This document shows, in pieces, positions 21,731 to 33,702 of a stretch of DNA of 64,000 nucleotides. This DNA is from Adiantum capillus-veneris. Lineage: Eukaryota; Streptophyta; Polypodiopsida; Polypodiales; Pteridaceae. The notes under the pieces were generated by a model that saw only the letters and a list, made by a program, of their open reading frames with translations, made no database searches and had not been told where the DNA came from. Positions within the stretch are counted from its first letter, which is position 1. Every line of letters begins with the position of its first letter. The stretch is from assembly GCA_014529385.2 (NCBI GenBank), contig CM043968.1:129825018-129889017 (forward strand), written 5' to 3'. Both the position numbers and the translations under genes were made by a program.

Positions 21731-22754
21731 AATTGCATGGGAAGCAAGCTTGAAGATCTTGAGCTTGGTAGCTGAAAGAAATTTCAGTGGGCGCGGTACG
21801 GAAAATGGCGTGGACAATGTTGCGAGACATGTAGTTGTCGGGAGAGGTGGAGGATGTACTTTCTTGCAGCTCATCTACATGCTGCACTATGCTTTCAAAC
21901 GGAGGCAGCAACAACAGGGATTGCGACCTGCTCATCCGGCAGAGCATCTGGTAGACATCCAGCACCCCTTCTCAGCATGCCCATCAAGAACTCCATCGCG
22001 CCTGTGAGTCCTCGTGCCCAAGCAGACCACAGCTCATCACCCCCCTCAATGCTCGTGTTTTCAGGTAATATAATGCTGCTATTGTACTTTTTCGTTTTTG
22101 CCATTGGACTCATGTGCACACTCAAGTAATTGCTAGGATGGCATGCTGAAATATTATGCACCAACAGTTAGCAACATGTTGACAGTGTTAACTTTGAATC
22201 CTTGAATCTAATCACTCAGCATCAGAGCAAGGGAAGGGGGGGTGGAGGGATCCTAAAGATCCTAGAAATAAGATCCTTCTTCTAGTTAAACTTTCTGTGA
22301 TGGGCTACAAACATCGCTTGCTATGACGGTGGGTGTCAGGGGTGACACGTGATACAAGAGTCAGATATCACACTAGCATAATCTCCACTTCTTGCTTGGT
22401 TGCTCAGCTACTTGATTCTTGTCTTACTCGAAGAATGTTCATAACCCTTACTTAGAAGCTAGAGAGAAGTGAAGGTTATCTAAGAGAGACCTAGAGAGAC
22501 AGCTAGAGAGAAAACATGTACAAACTGCACATCCTCGTGCTCTCAACCTAGCTGTACCGCTAAAAACTCTTTTGCTGCCACCAATATCTGCCTGTTGCGT
22601 GGCCAGCTGCCCCTTCATCACACCTGCCCCCATTTGCTGCCTATCCCGTCCTCGCAGCTTCTTGCGCTCGCAACCACCTACCGCCGCCCCCACCCTCACA
22701 GTTGCTTGTCGTCGCCCATCTTCATAGCTGCCGCCAACCTTATCTCACCTCTAG
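21731..22754. other. Unassigned segment, possible host gene debris
   Basis: Two overlapping minus-strand frames (21711-21965 and 21895-22164) are of ordinary composition, with ENTSIEGGDELWSAWARGL and SIVQHVDELQESTSSTS. I do not recognise a family, and the frame breaks between them. 22170-22754 shows no coding signal, only Cys/Pro-rich low-quality frames. It could be another captured or duplicated gene piece. Confidence 0.3.
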
Positions 22755-23253
22755 TGTGACAAGTCAATGCCATGGCAACAGTTGGATGGACGCCTGGATT
22801 TTGTGATGACTGTTGACGTGGCAGATTTCTGGATTTTGCGCTTGCTGGCGACGTGGCATGCTGTATGGATTTCAGCAAAATTCGTCGGCAATTTTTGGGA
22901 GATTTGGGCGCCAGCTTTTAGTAGTTGATGCTTTTGATTTTAAGTGTAGGATTAAGTGCTTTTGGCATACCTTGTACTCTTTATAAGTGCCCACAAGCCA
23001 CTCTTTCGAGGGCATCTGGATGCAGAGTCTCGGAGAGAGTTAGACCCTTGAGAGTCGTACCTTTGCGAATCAATAATAAAGAAATACCGAAAGGAGCGCC
23101 AATCTTTGGGGCCAATGCATCTTGGCTCGGAACTCCACTACGCCGTGTCGTCTCTTCTTTTCAAGTTGTTTTAAAGTACTAAAACTTTTGCCAAGTGTAT
23201 AGATTGCAGTTATCTCTGTCTTTCTGTTCGATCACTCGTCGGAAGTGATTACA
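22755..23253 (+). repeat. LTR of a plus-strand retrotransposon
   Basis: It ends with TTACA just before a primer-binding site at 23255. The start at TGTGACAAGTC is a guess. It contains TTATAAGTGCC (possible TATA, about 22980) and AATAAAGAAATACCGAAAGG at 23075, a block shared with other LTRs in this window. The internal part 23267-23487 is leader-like with no recognised gene and is cut by R1 element A. Confidence 0.6.
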
Positions 23254-23254
23254 G

Positions 23255-23266
23255 TGGTATCAGAGC
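23255..23266 (+). promoter_or_regulatory. Primer-binding site (initiator tRNA-Met type)
   Basis: TGGTATCAGAGC one base after the LTR end. Confidence 0.85.
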
Positions 23267-23487
23267 TTCAGGCGTAGGCTTTTTTGAAAGAATACCGGTC
23301 CCATCAAAGAGCAGACAAAGCAAGATGGTGCTTCCAAATTGTTTATCAAAGAATCTGTGTCCTTGCCCCGGACTTACTAGCCACTCCCACCCTTACTCTA
23401 TCGTGCATCGGGCGCTTGCCGTCTTCAAGATTCTAGCCATAGTATTTTTTGAACGTATGTTCAAACTTGGTTCACAATAGAGCGAAC

Positions 23488-24730
23488 TGTTAGGTGCAGC
23501 GGAATGAATGTTTGAACTTTGCTCAAGATGAGTGCTCCGAACTGTGCTCAAGGTTCCTTTTGTTCTTATGGAAGGGTGAGCCTTCCGTTCTTAATGAGAG
23601 AGTGCAATGATCACAAACAAAGTGAATGGACACTATGCGTGCAAGTGTATGGGACTGAGAGATAGAGAAGAGAATACGACACCAGAGACGTTGTAAAACC
23701 CTCCTCCAAAGGCCCCACTCTCTATGGTGAGAGCGGTCTACTTATGATTGCACAAATCTCTACAATGCTTGGACTTGCCGACGATGTCGACGACGATGAG
23801 GACGATGACGAGACTGGCTGAAATCTGAAAACGCTAATGGCTGAAATCTGCAAATCTTCTATCGGCTGAATTCTGACTCTATGTCGGAGACGATGTCGAT
23901 GGCGACGATGCGACGACGACGCGCTGACAACGCAGATGCTGAAATCTGCGTTTTCCGGGCTGAAACTGTAAACCTTGCGGAAACTGATCGTGCGGCGAGG
24001 AATTGTTGCGGGAAGGTGAGATTTGCGAGGTTCGGGACTTGATATATGGTGTCTAAGGGCTGAAAACTGAAAACGCTGAGGTTTCTTGATGATCCATCGC
24101 GGTAAATCTGCAAAACGCTGGGGCTGATCTGCAAATAAAAAACGCTAGGGCTGAATATCTGCTCTTTCGGGGAAATCTGCTAACGCTAGGGATGATCTGC
24201 TATCTACTGTCACCAGGAATCTGCAAGTGCAAAAACGCTGGCTGATCTGTGGTTCTGTTGTCGCTGGGAATTTGCAAATGCAAAAACGTTGGCTGATCTG
24301 GGGTCTTGATGCAAAACGCTAGCCTCTCTGCTGTGTAGCAAAAACGCTAGGCCTTGCTGGGGGTTCCTGTTGAGAAGGTGCCTGTTGAGCGGTGCTCCTG
24401 CTGCCTCTTCTACCAGAAAGTGCTAACTCTAGTTTGCTTATATACAAACTTACTCAATTTGCCCTACCTACTTCCCAACAAAAGTCACTTAAATTAATAA
24501 GTGAAAAATGTCAAAAATAGGCCAAATTCACTGGAAAATTTCCCTGAAGGATTCTGATGGATTCTGATGGAAATGCTTGTATCTACACTAAGTGACTGGT
24601 CATGCACGGTCTGCAAACAGACTCACAAAAGTGCCAGATCACTTCTAAATCTAGACTGACTGGACTGACTGAACCCTTGTCGTGCTGTAGCTTGTCCACG
24701 GACACATAGGGTTGGATGTGTCACGTGACA
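23488..24730 (-). repeat. R1-A 3' LTR
   Basis: In element orientation it opens with TGTCACGTGACA and closes with CCTAACA. A TATA-like TGTATATAAGCAAAC lies about 290 bases from that start (plus strand about 24428-24450). Downstream are about nine copies of a CCTAGCGTTTTTG-like motif and GTC-rich stretches. Confidence 0.9.
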
Positions 24731-24741
24731 TCCCCTCCTTT

Positions 24742-26338
24742 TCAAAGTGAGGTATTGGTACCGAACTGTATGGCGCCGAGGGAGATCGCCAATAGCATCC
24801 GGAATCCTGGAAGGGACTCTTCGCCGGCCCACTCGGATGTATGGGTCGTGCGGTACTTGAACTTCATAAAGGTCTGCAACGCTTGCTTCTTTGGGCCGCG
24901 CCGAAAGCGACACAAGGTCTTCTGTGGCTCCTTCAATGCTTCAACTTCGTCGAGTGTCATGCTTCTTTCTTCTTCAAGAATCTCTATGTCTGAAAATTCT
25001 TGAAACCACTTCCAACACAAAAACATGAACATACCCATTCCATGTAAAGTGAGTGGAGAAAATCTTGTCTTCCTCAAAGACTGTGCATGCAACGTAGATG
25101 AACAAATAACGGAGTGCCAAACCGTTCACCACACATACGCAAACTATGAGTTCGAATCTCTCTCTGCGGATCTAAAGCAATCAACTGTGGCAATTCACAA
25201 CGGAAATGCCCATGCTTGGTGCTCATACTTTCATGTGCTCTTTCTACAACTGTGTCGTGCCAAGGAAGAGACATGGAATGTGACGTCCTTGAATGCAGCT
25301 TTTCATGAACAATCTGCATACATTCGTGCTCATTCATGAGTGAAACGTGCTCAACGTACAATATGTCATGCCTAGTAAAAGGGATCACATAAAGACGCTG
25401 ACTAAAATACAGGAAACGATCACGAATAAAACACTCGAACAATGCGTGCGTATGAATCATGTAAACACATAATACTTCCTGTGAGGGTTCTTTGGACCGA
25501 AGCTTGAGAGCCAAGATCGGTTCTTCTTGAAGGGGTTCTTTGGACCTAGGCTCAAGAGCCAAGATCGGGTCGTCGTGATTGATCGTCTCTGCAATGAGGC
25601 TAGCTTCACTAGAGAAAGTATCGACTAATATATCATCCTTCTTGTGAACAATCACATCTTCTTCATGCAACTCATCATGCTTGTGAGAAATCACATCTTG
25701 ATCATGCAAATCATCATGCTCGTGAGAATCACATCTTGATCATGCAAATCATCATGATTGTCATTATCATTCAAATCATCATGCTTATCATCATGCAAAT
25801 CCTGTGTGTCATGCTTTGGAGAAGAAGAGACTGAGAGAGTCTCCTTTTCCCGAATCTCTTGCATCTGTGCCTGAACTTGAGAAAAGAGTCGCAAGAACTC
25901 TTTCATGTGCTGGTCGCTCTTTTCTTTTCTTGCTTTGTTCTCGCGATCAAATTCTACTTGTCTTGCTTTGTTCTCGCGATCAAATTTGGCTTGACTTTCT
26001 TTGTTCTCGCGATCCAATTTGGCTTGTCTTTCTTTGTCTTCCAAGTCGTACTTACACTCTATGGCTGCCATGCTTTCTTCGTATTCACGATCTATGTTTT
26101 CCATTTCTTCTTCGTAGGCCTTTCTGTCTGCTTCTCTTTCTGCTTTTCGTGCTTCGCGTTCGAACTTGTTGTCCATAAACAACTGCGTCAAATCCTCCAT
26201 AGGAGTTAGTGCAATCCTTGGCGTATATGGGGAAGAGGGAGGGTCGGAAAAACCTCTTGGTGGAGAAAATTCTTCTTCGCCTCTCTCATGCTCATCACCT
26301 CTAAGCGAAGTATCCATTCCGCTTCGAGTGATGACCAT
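24742..26338 (-). pseudogene. R1-A sole reading frame, about 530 codons, frameshifted
   Basis: The start MVITRSGMDTSLRGDEHERG (26338) resembles the amino end of gypsy gag proteins. A long charged coiled coil (repeated ERE/ENKARQ/DRE heptads, about residues 55-150) follows, then FSQVQAQMQEI, a His/Asp-rich repeat region, and the PILALEPRSKEPLQE repeats. A conserved carboxyl block has ECFIRDRFLYFSQRLYVIPF, SLPWHDTVVERAHESM, RFGTP and DEVEALKEPQKTLCRFRRG, ending in FGTNTSL at the polypurine tract. Frames shift near 25700 and 25085. The last 65 residues look like a chromodomain-type tail of gypsy pol by pattern (an inference). No enzyme motif was seen. It probably encodes a Gag-like structural protein. 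Confidence 0.75.
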
Positions 26339-26833
26339 ACACTTGATCTTGGGTTCTTGTGGTCTTGGGTCGTAAGTTCACGAGGAACTTGAGTTCTTGT
26401 GGGTCTTGGGTTCTTGGGTTCTTAAGTTCACGAGGAACTTGGGTTCTTGGGGGTCTTGGTTCTTGAGGTTCTTGAGGGTCTTGAGGTTCTTCTTTCGCTT
26501 GCAATCTGTGTTAGAGAAGGATCTTCTCTTCACCCGACTTCTGCTCTTTTCCGCGGGCGCACCCCTTAGCGGCCTTGCGCTCACACCAAGGTTGCTTTTT
26601 CCCACCTCACGTCGATTGGCCGGCCGCTAAGTGCACGGTCCGCTCTCAAAGAGTGAAAAGAGGCACAAGGGGAGGCTGGACAAGCCCTTTTTTCCTGGGA
26701 TTCTTGTCACTCTTCAAAAACACGATTAGGAATCGACACGCCCAAGCGAACTTGGGTTCGTGGGACCGCAACAAGCAAAAAAAATCTGTGGTTCTTGTGG
26801 TTCTTTCCTTGAGTGCTACAGAACACTGCCAAA

Positions 26834-26845
26834 GCTTTGATACCA
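26834..26845 (-). promoter_or_regulatory. R1-A primer-binding site
   Basis: TGGTATCAAAGC on the minus strand differs at one base from the usual initiator-Met site TGGTATCAGAGC. Copy B keeps the usual form. Confidence 0.8.
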
Positions 26846-26846
26846 A

Positions 26847-28101
26847 TGTTAGGTGCAACGGAATGAATGTTGAACTTTGCTCAAGATGAGTGCTCTGAAC
26901 TGTGCTCAAGGTTCCTTTTGTTCTTATGGAAGGGAGAGCCTTCCGTTCTTAATGAGAGAGTGCAATGATCACAAACAAAGTGAATGGACACTATGCGTGC
27001 AAGTGTATGAGATTGAGAGATAGAGAAGAGAATACGACACCAGAGACATTGTAAAACCCTCCTCCAAAGGCCCCACTCTCTATGGCGAGAGCGGTCTACT
27101 TATGATTGCACAAATCTCTACAATGCTTGGACTTGCCGACGATGAGGAGGACGACGAGACAGGCTGAAAACTGAAAACGCTGATGGCTGAAATCTGCAAA
27201 TCTTCTATCTGCTGAATTCTGACTCTATGTTGGAGACGATGTCGATGGCGACGATGCGACGACGACGCGCTGACAACGCAGATGCTGAATCTGCGTTTTC
27301 CGGGCTGAAACTGTACCTTGCGGAAACTGACCGTGCTGCGAGGAATTTTGCGGGAAGGTGAGATGTGCGAGGTTCGGGACTTGATATGCGGTGTCTAAGG
27401 GCTGAAAACTGAAAATGCCGAGGTTTCTTGATGATCCATTGCGGTAAATTTGCAAAACGTTGGGGCTGATCTGCAAGTAAAAAACGCTAGGGCTGAAAAT
27501 CTACTCTTTCGGGGAAATCTGCTAACGCTAGGGATGATCTGCTGTCTACTGTTGTCGAGAATCTGCAAGTGCAAAAACGTTGGCTGATCTGTGGTTCTGT
27601 TGTCGCCGGGAATCTGCAAATGCAAAAACGCTAGCTGATATGGGGTCTTGATGGAAAACGCTAGCCTCTCTGCTGTGTAGCAAAAACGCTAGGCCTTGTT
27701 GGGGGTTCCTGCTGAGAAAGTGCCTGTTGAACGGTGCTCCTGCTGCCTCTTCTGCCAGAAAGTGCTAACTGTAGTTTGCTTATATACAAACTTACTCAAT
27801 TTGCCCTACCTACTTTCCAACAAAAGTCACTTAAATTAATAAGTGAAAAATGTCAAAAATAGGGAAAATAGGCTAAATTCACTAGAAAATTCCCCTGAAG
27901 GATTGTGATGGGAATGCTTATGATTATGCTGTGTGCAACCAGAGGATATGCATCTACACTAAGTGACTGGTCATGCACGGTCTGCGAAGAGACTCACAAA
28001 AGTGCCAGATCACTTCTAAATCTAGACTGACTGGACTGACTGAACCCTTGTCGTGCTGTAGCTTGTCCACGGACACATAGGGTTGGATGTGTCACGTGAC
28101 A
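26847..28101 (-). repeat. R1-A 5' LTR
   Basis: Partner of 23488-24730, 1255 bases, with the same ends and motifs. One base separates it from the primer-binding site. Confidence 0.9.
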
Positions 28102-28106
28102 CGAAC

Positions 28107-29389
28107 ACACTTTGGATCTCAAGGATGTTCTCCCATTTGTGCTAAGGTCTTTCTTTCCGTCTTGGAACAGTTGGCCGATCATTACATGCACGAACAAAAT
28201 AGTTCATGTTCATTCTAGCAGTATGCTAATGGTACTTGACCTGCTTATGGAGAAGCGTATGCTACAACCATAACTTGCTATTGTAGTAGCGTACTTGATG
28301 ATCATCGAGCATCAGAATATCCCTTCTTAGTAGAGAAACTTAGAGCAACCGACACATCTGAAATAGAGATTCTCGTGTTGGAATATCATTGCGCGCAAAA
28401 CGACGCTCAATAGAGGCATCTCAAATGCCAATCCACTTCCTAAAAATGAAGTTGACTCATCTCATTCGGGTTAGGAGAAAAAAATTCGACGTGCAGTCGA
28501 CTCACCTTGACAACAAGGTCTGCATCTTCATGCGTTATACATGTACTTGAAAGTGTACATAATACTCGTGTTGTATTGGAGCATTTGTGAACGCCGAAGA
28601 TTTCTTTCCTTTCAAAAGATTCTCAGAGCGAACACGCTCAACCAGGTGATTCCTCGACTTGGTTCCAGAGCAAACCTACTCATCAGATAAACTGGGATTT
28701 CAAATCTGGAATTCCACGAGCATAGACCGTAGCCAGCTCTTGCTCCTGCCCTCATAAAGAGTGTTCATTCACTTTTGTAAAAGGCACTACCTTATCTTCC
28801 CTTACCGGGTAAGGGGGGTGTACATAGAGAGTACTCATGCTTAGTGAAAGCTCGGAATGGTTTCTCCATAATGTCCTACCCGCACTTGTAGGTAATCTGT
28901 GGGAGAACTACCGGATACCAGATCAATTACTGACCTTCCGAATGTTTAGCAAACCAATTCATCTAATAGAGCAATGTTTTAACTTGATCCTACTCTCATA
29001 AACACTCGAGAGCGATCGTCTTGGTTAGGCATATGCATACCTTGTGCAAAAAAGAAAATGCACTTTATGATTTCTTCAAAGATGTAACTTTGATTAGAGA
29101 CTTATCCTCTCACTTAAAGTTTGAGGGTCTTCTATTCAAAATCTCAGGAGTTAGATTGAATTCCTTTACTCCAAAACTTTCTCCGGATAGCAACATATCC
29201 TTCGAGGAGAGATAACAAAAATTTGATGTTTCTAAGTTCAATGGTTCCCATCCCACTCTGGGGATTAGATGTTTCGTACAGTAAAGTGTACACTTTCAGC
29301 TTGCATGGCTGACTCTACCATCCGCTTCGAAGTATCTTGCGGATGCGTCTACGAAGGTCGGATAAAAGTCCTTCATGAACTTCTTCGTT
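28107..29389 (-). other. Segment between R1-A and R1-B; right end continues a gypsy gag
   Basis: Read on the minus strand across R1-B, the frame NLSQEET (33703 side) continues as KKFMKDFYPTFVDASARYF (29389 side). So at least the right end of this segment is interior of the gypsy at 33703-34428. The remaining 1.1 kb shows only short broken frames, none recognised. Confidence 0.45.
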
Positions 29390-30570
29390 TGTAAGGTGCA
29401 GCGGAATGAATGTTTGAACTTTGCTCAAGATGAGTGCTCCGAACTGTGCTCAAGGTTCCTTTTTGTTCTTATGGAAGGTAGAGCCTTCCGTTCTTAATGA
29501 GAGAGTGCAATGATCATAACAAAGTGAATGGACACTGTGCGTGCAAGTGTATGAGACTGAGAGATAGAGAGAGAAGAGAATATGACACCAAGATCTTGTA
29601 AAACCCTCCTCCGAAGGCCCCACTCTTGTCGGCCAGAGTGGTCTACTATTGATTGCACAAACTGGTACAATGAAGATGCATATGACTGATGCAAGTCTAG
29701 GCTATGTCGATGTTGACGACGGGGATGACGAGACCGACGCTATGGCTGAAATCTGCTACTCTTTATCTGCTGTCCAAAAACGCTGATAGGCTGAATTCTG
29801 CTGCGGCTGAAAATGCAAGAGAAAACGCTGCCTTTGCTGGTCTTTATGGCTGAAAATCTGCGGGTCCTTAGGGCTGAAAACTGCAGGTCTTTAGGGCTGA
29901 AAACTGATGGTCTTAGGGCTGAAAACTGATGGTCTTCATCTGCTGAAAATCGCCATGGCTGTGGGTGGTCCTGATATGCTGAAAATGCCAGCAAGGGAAG
30001 TGGTCTTTGGCGATAGCTCCTTGGAGGAAAAACGCTAGGGGTTGGGACTGTATGGCGATGAGGCTAGGATGAGAAAACACTAGTGCTATGGATGTCTGGC
30101 GATGAGTATCTTGCTGAGGAAACGCTAGGTCTGGGGATCATCTTGCTTGGAGGGATTCGCCACCAAGAGGTTCTTGTTTGAGAAGTTGCCTGTTGAGCAC
30201 TGGTGCTCCTGCTGCCTCTTCTGCCAATTAGTGCTAGTTTAGGTTTGCTTATATACAAACTTACTCAATTTGCCCTACCTACTTTTTAACAAAAGTCACT
30301 TAAAAATAATAAGTGAAAAATGTCAAAAATAGGTAAAATAGGCTAAATGCATTGGAAAATTCCCCTGAAGGATTCTGATGGGAATGCTTATGATCATGCT
30401 GTGTGCAACCAGAGGATATGCATCTGCACTAAGTGACTGGGCATGCACGGTCTGCGAACAGACTCACAAAAGTGCCAGATCACTTCTAATCTAGACTGGC
30501 TGGACTAATTGAACCCTTGTTGTGCTGTAGCTTGTCCACGGACACATAGGGTTGGATGTGTCACGTGACA
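29390..30570 (-). repeat. R1-B 3' LTR
   Basis: Starts TGTAAGGTGCAGCGG and ends GTCACGTGACA in plus-strand coordinates. Close to the LTR at 32567-33702. Confidence 0.9.
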
Positions 30571-30581
30571 TCCCCTCCTTT

Positions 30582-32089
30582 TCAAAGTGAGGTACTGGTA
30601 CCGAACTGTATGGCGTCGAGGGAGAGCGCCAATTGCATCCGGAATCCTAGAAGGGACTCTTCAGCGGCCCACTCTGATGTGTGGGTCGTGTGGTACTTGA
30701 ACATCATAAAGGTTTGCAACGCTTGCTTCTTTGGTCCGCGCCGAAAGCGACACAAAGTCTTCTGTGGCTCCTTCAATGCTTCAACTTCGTCGAGAGTCAG
30801 CTTCTTTCTTCTTCAAGAATCTCCATGGCTGAAAATTCGTGAATCCACTTTCAACACAAAAACATGAACATACCTATTTCATGTAAAGTGAGTGGAAAAA
30901 ATATTGTCTTCCTCAAAGACAGTGCATGCAATGTAGATAAAAAAATAGACGGAGTGCCAAACCGTTCACCACACCCATGCAAACTATGAGATCGAATCTT
31001 TCTCTTATGATCTAGAGCAATCAATTGTGGCCATTCACAATGTGACTTCCATACATACATACTTTTCAGCTTTTCATGAAAAATCCGCATACATCCGTGC
31101 TCATCCATGAGTGAAACGTGCTGAACATACAATATGTCATGCCTAGGAAAAGGGATCACATAAAGACGCTGACAAAAATACAGGAACTGATCACGAATAA
31201 AAAACTCGAACAATGCGTGCTGACAAATCATTCGAACACATAGTACTTCCTGTAAGGGTTCTTTGGACCTAGGCTCGAGAGCCAAGATCGGTTCTTCCTG
31301 AGAGGGTTCTTTGGACTTAGGCTCGAGAGCCAAGATCGGTTCTTCGTGAGTGATTAAATCTGCAATGAGTTTAGCTTCACTAGAGAAAGTATCCACTAAC
31401 TCAACCTTCTTGTGAACAATCACATCTTCTTTATGCAAATCATCATGCTTGTGAGAAATCACATCTTGATCATGCAAATCATCATGCTTGTGAGAAATCA
31501 CATCTCGATCGTACAAATCTTCATGCCTGTCATTGTCATCCAAATCATCATGCTCATCATTATCATTCAAATCATCATGCAAATCATGTGTGTCTTACTT
31601 TGGAGAAGTAGAGACTGAGAGAGTCTCCTTTTTCTGATTCTGTGCAAAGTGCACCTGCACTTGAGAAAAAAGTCACCACAATTCTTTCATGTGTTGGTCG
31701 TTCCTTTCTTTGATAGCTCTGTTCTCGCGATCAAATTCTACTTGTCTTGCTTTGTTCTCTGCTTGTCTTTCTGTGCGCTCACGATCCAATTTGGCTTGTC
31801 GTTCTTTGGCTTCAAAGCGTGCTTGCTCGCGCTCACGCGCTATGGCTGCCATTCTTTTTTGGTGTTCGCGCTCCATTTTTGCTTTTCTTTCTGCTCTTCT
31901 TGCTTCGCGTTCTAACTTTCTTTCCATAAACATCTGGTCCAAAGCCTTCATAGGAGTTAGTGCAATCCTTGATGTAGATGGGGAAGGGGGAGGGTCGGAA
32001 AAACCTCCTGGTGGGGAAAATTCTTCTTCGCTTCTCTCATGCTCACCACTTCCAAGCGAAGTATCCATTCCGCTTAGAGTGATGACCAT
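30582..32089 (-). pseudogene. R1-B sole reading frame, frameshifted
   Basis: Same domain order as copy A. It starts MVITLSGMDTSLGSGEHERS (32089), then a coiled coil rich in R/E/K. The His/Asp repeat has three HDQDVISHKHDDL-like units, followed by EEPILALEPKSKEPSQE units. The carboxyl block starts FEFFIRDQFLYFCQRLYVIP. The shared ALKEPQKTLCRFRRGPKKQ tail ends at 30582, beside the polypurine tract. Breaks occur near 31670-31580 and 30780-30850; the WHDTVVERAHESM segment present in A and G is deleted. The preserved order across copies argues for past coding function. Confidence 0.7.
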
Positions 32090-32566
32090 CCACTGAAGTC
32101 GTGGGTTCTTGGGGGTTCTTGTGGTCTTGGGTTCTTAAGTTCACGAGGAACATGGGTTCTTGTGGGTCTTGGTTCTTGGGTTCTTGGGGGTCTTGAGTTC
32201 TTGAGGTTCTTCTTTCGCTTGCAATCTGTGTTAGAGAAGGATCTTCTTTTCACCCGAGTTCTGCTCTTTTCTGCAGGCGCACCCCTTGGCGGCCTTGCGC
32301 TCACACCAAGGTTGCTTTTTCCCAACTCACGTCGATTGACCGGCCGCTAAGTGCACGGTCCGCTCTCAATGAGTGAAAAGAGGCACAAGGGGAGGCTGGA
32401 CAAGCCCTTCTTTCCTGGGATTCTTGTCACTCTTCAAATACGATTAGGAATCGACACGCCCAAGCGAACTTGGGTCTGTGCGACCTCCACAAGCAAAAAA
32501 ATTTCTTGTGATTCTTGTGGTTCTTTCCTTGAGTGATACAGAACACTCCAAAAGCTCTGATACCAA

Positions 32567-33702
32567 TGTAAGGTGAAGTGGAATGAATGTTTGAACTTTG
32601 CTCAAGATGAGTGCTCCGAACTGTGCTCAAGGTTCCTTTTTGTTCTTATGGAAGGTAGAGCCTTCCGTTCTTAATGAGAGAGTGCAATGATCATAACAAA
32701 GTGAATGGACACTGTGCGTGCAAGTGTATGAGACTGAGAGATAGAGAGAGAAGAGAATACGACACCAAGATGTTGTAAAACCCTCCTCCGAAGGCCCCAC
32801 TCTCGTCGGCCAGAGTGGTCTACTATTGATTGCACAAACTGGTACAATGAGGATGCATATGACTGATGCAAGTCTAGGCTATGTCGATGTTGACGACGGG
32901 GATGACGAGACCGACGCTATGGCTGAAATCTGCTACTCTTTATCTGCTGTCCAAAAACGCTGATAGGCTGAATTCTGCTGCGGCTGAAACGCAAGAGAAA
33001 ACGCTGCCTTTGCTGGTCTTTATGGCTGAAAATCTGCGGGTCCTTAGGGCTGAAAACTGATGGTCTTCATCTGCTGAAAATGGTCATGGCTGTGGGTGGT
33101 CCTGATATGCTGAAGACGCCAGCAAGGGAAGTGGTCTTTGACGATAGCTCCTTGGAGGAAAAACGCTAGGGGTTGGGACTGTATGGCGATGAGGCTAGGA
33201 TGAGAAAACGCTAGTGCTGTGGATGTCTGGCGATGAGTATCTTGCTGAGGAAACGCTAGGTCTGGGGATCTTCTTGCTTGGAGGGATTCGCCACCAAGAG
33301 GTTCTTGCTTGAGAAGTTGCCTGTTGAGCACTGATGCTCTTGTTGCCTCTTCTGCCAATTAGTGCTAGTCTAGGTTTGCTTATATACAAACTTACTTAAT
33401 TTGCCATGCCTACTTTCCAATAAAAGTTACTTAAAAATAATAAGTGAAAAATGTCAAAAATAGGTAAAATAGGCTAAATGCACTGGGAAATTTCCCTGAT
33501 GGATTCTGATGGGAATGCTTATGATCATGCTGTGTGCAACTAGAGGATATGCATCTACACTAAGTGACTGGGCATGCACTGTTTGCGAACAGACTCACAA
33601 AAGTGCCAGATCACTTCTAAATCTAGACTGACTGGACTGATTGAACCCTTGTCGTGCTGTAGCTTGTCCATTGACACATAGGGTTGGATGTGTCACGTGA
33701 CA
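32567..33702 (-). repeat. R1-B 5' LTR
   Basis: Partner of 29390-30570. It is shorter by about 45 bases, mainly through loss of repeated GGCTGAAAACTG units near 33050. Confidence 0.9.

Larger units (their letters stand above)
23488..28101 (-). mobile_element. R1 LTR retrotransposon, copy A (complete, apparently non-autonomous)
   Basis: Two LTRs (23488-24730 and 26847-28101) flank a 2.1-kb interior. The perfect 5-bp target duplication CGAAC stands at 23483-23487 and 28102-28106. On the minus strand the order is 5' LTR, primer-binding site TGGTATCAAAGC (26834-26845), leader, one reading frame, polypurine tract AAAAGGAGGGGA (24731-24742), 3' LTR. No protease, reverse transcriptase, RNase H or integrase motif occurs in the interior and there is no room for them. 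The length and plan fit the large-derivative class of non-autonomous LTR elements. Confidence 0.9.
29390..33702 (-). mobile_element. R1 LTR retrotransposon, copy B (complete, apparently non-autonomous)
   Basis: LTRs at 29390-30570 and 32567-33702; flanks TCGTT and TCGTC (four of five match). The minus-strand order is LTR, primer-binding site TGGTATCAGAGC (32554-32565), leader with AAGAACC repeats, one reading frame, polypurine tract (30571-30582), LTR. It is inserted in the gag of a minus-strand gypsy. Same plan as copy A, 4313 bases. Confidence 0.9.

Noticed and set aside
28107-29280. Possible organelle-derived insert
   Set aside because: No organelle gene or tRNA was recognised, and the right end continues a gypsy gag.
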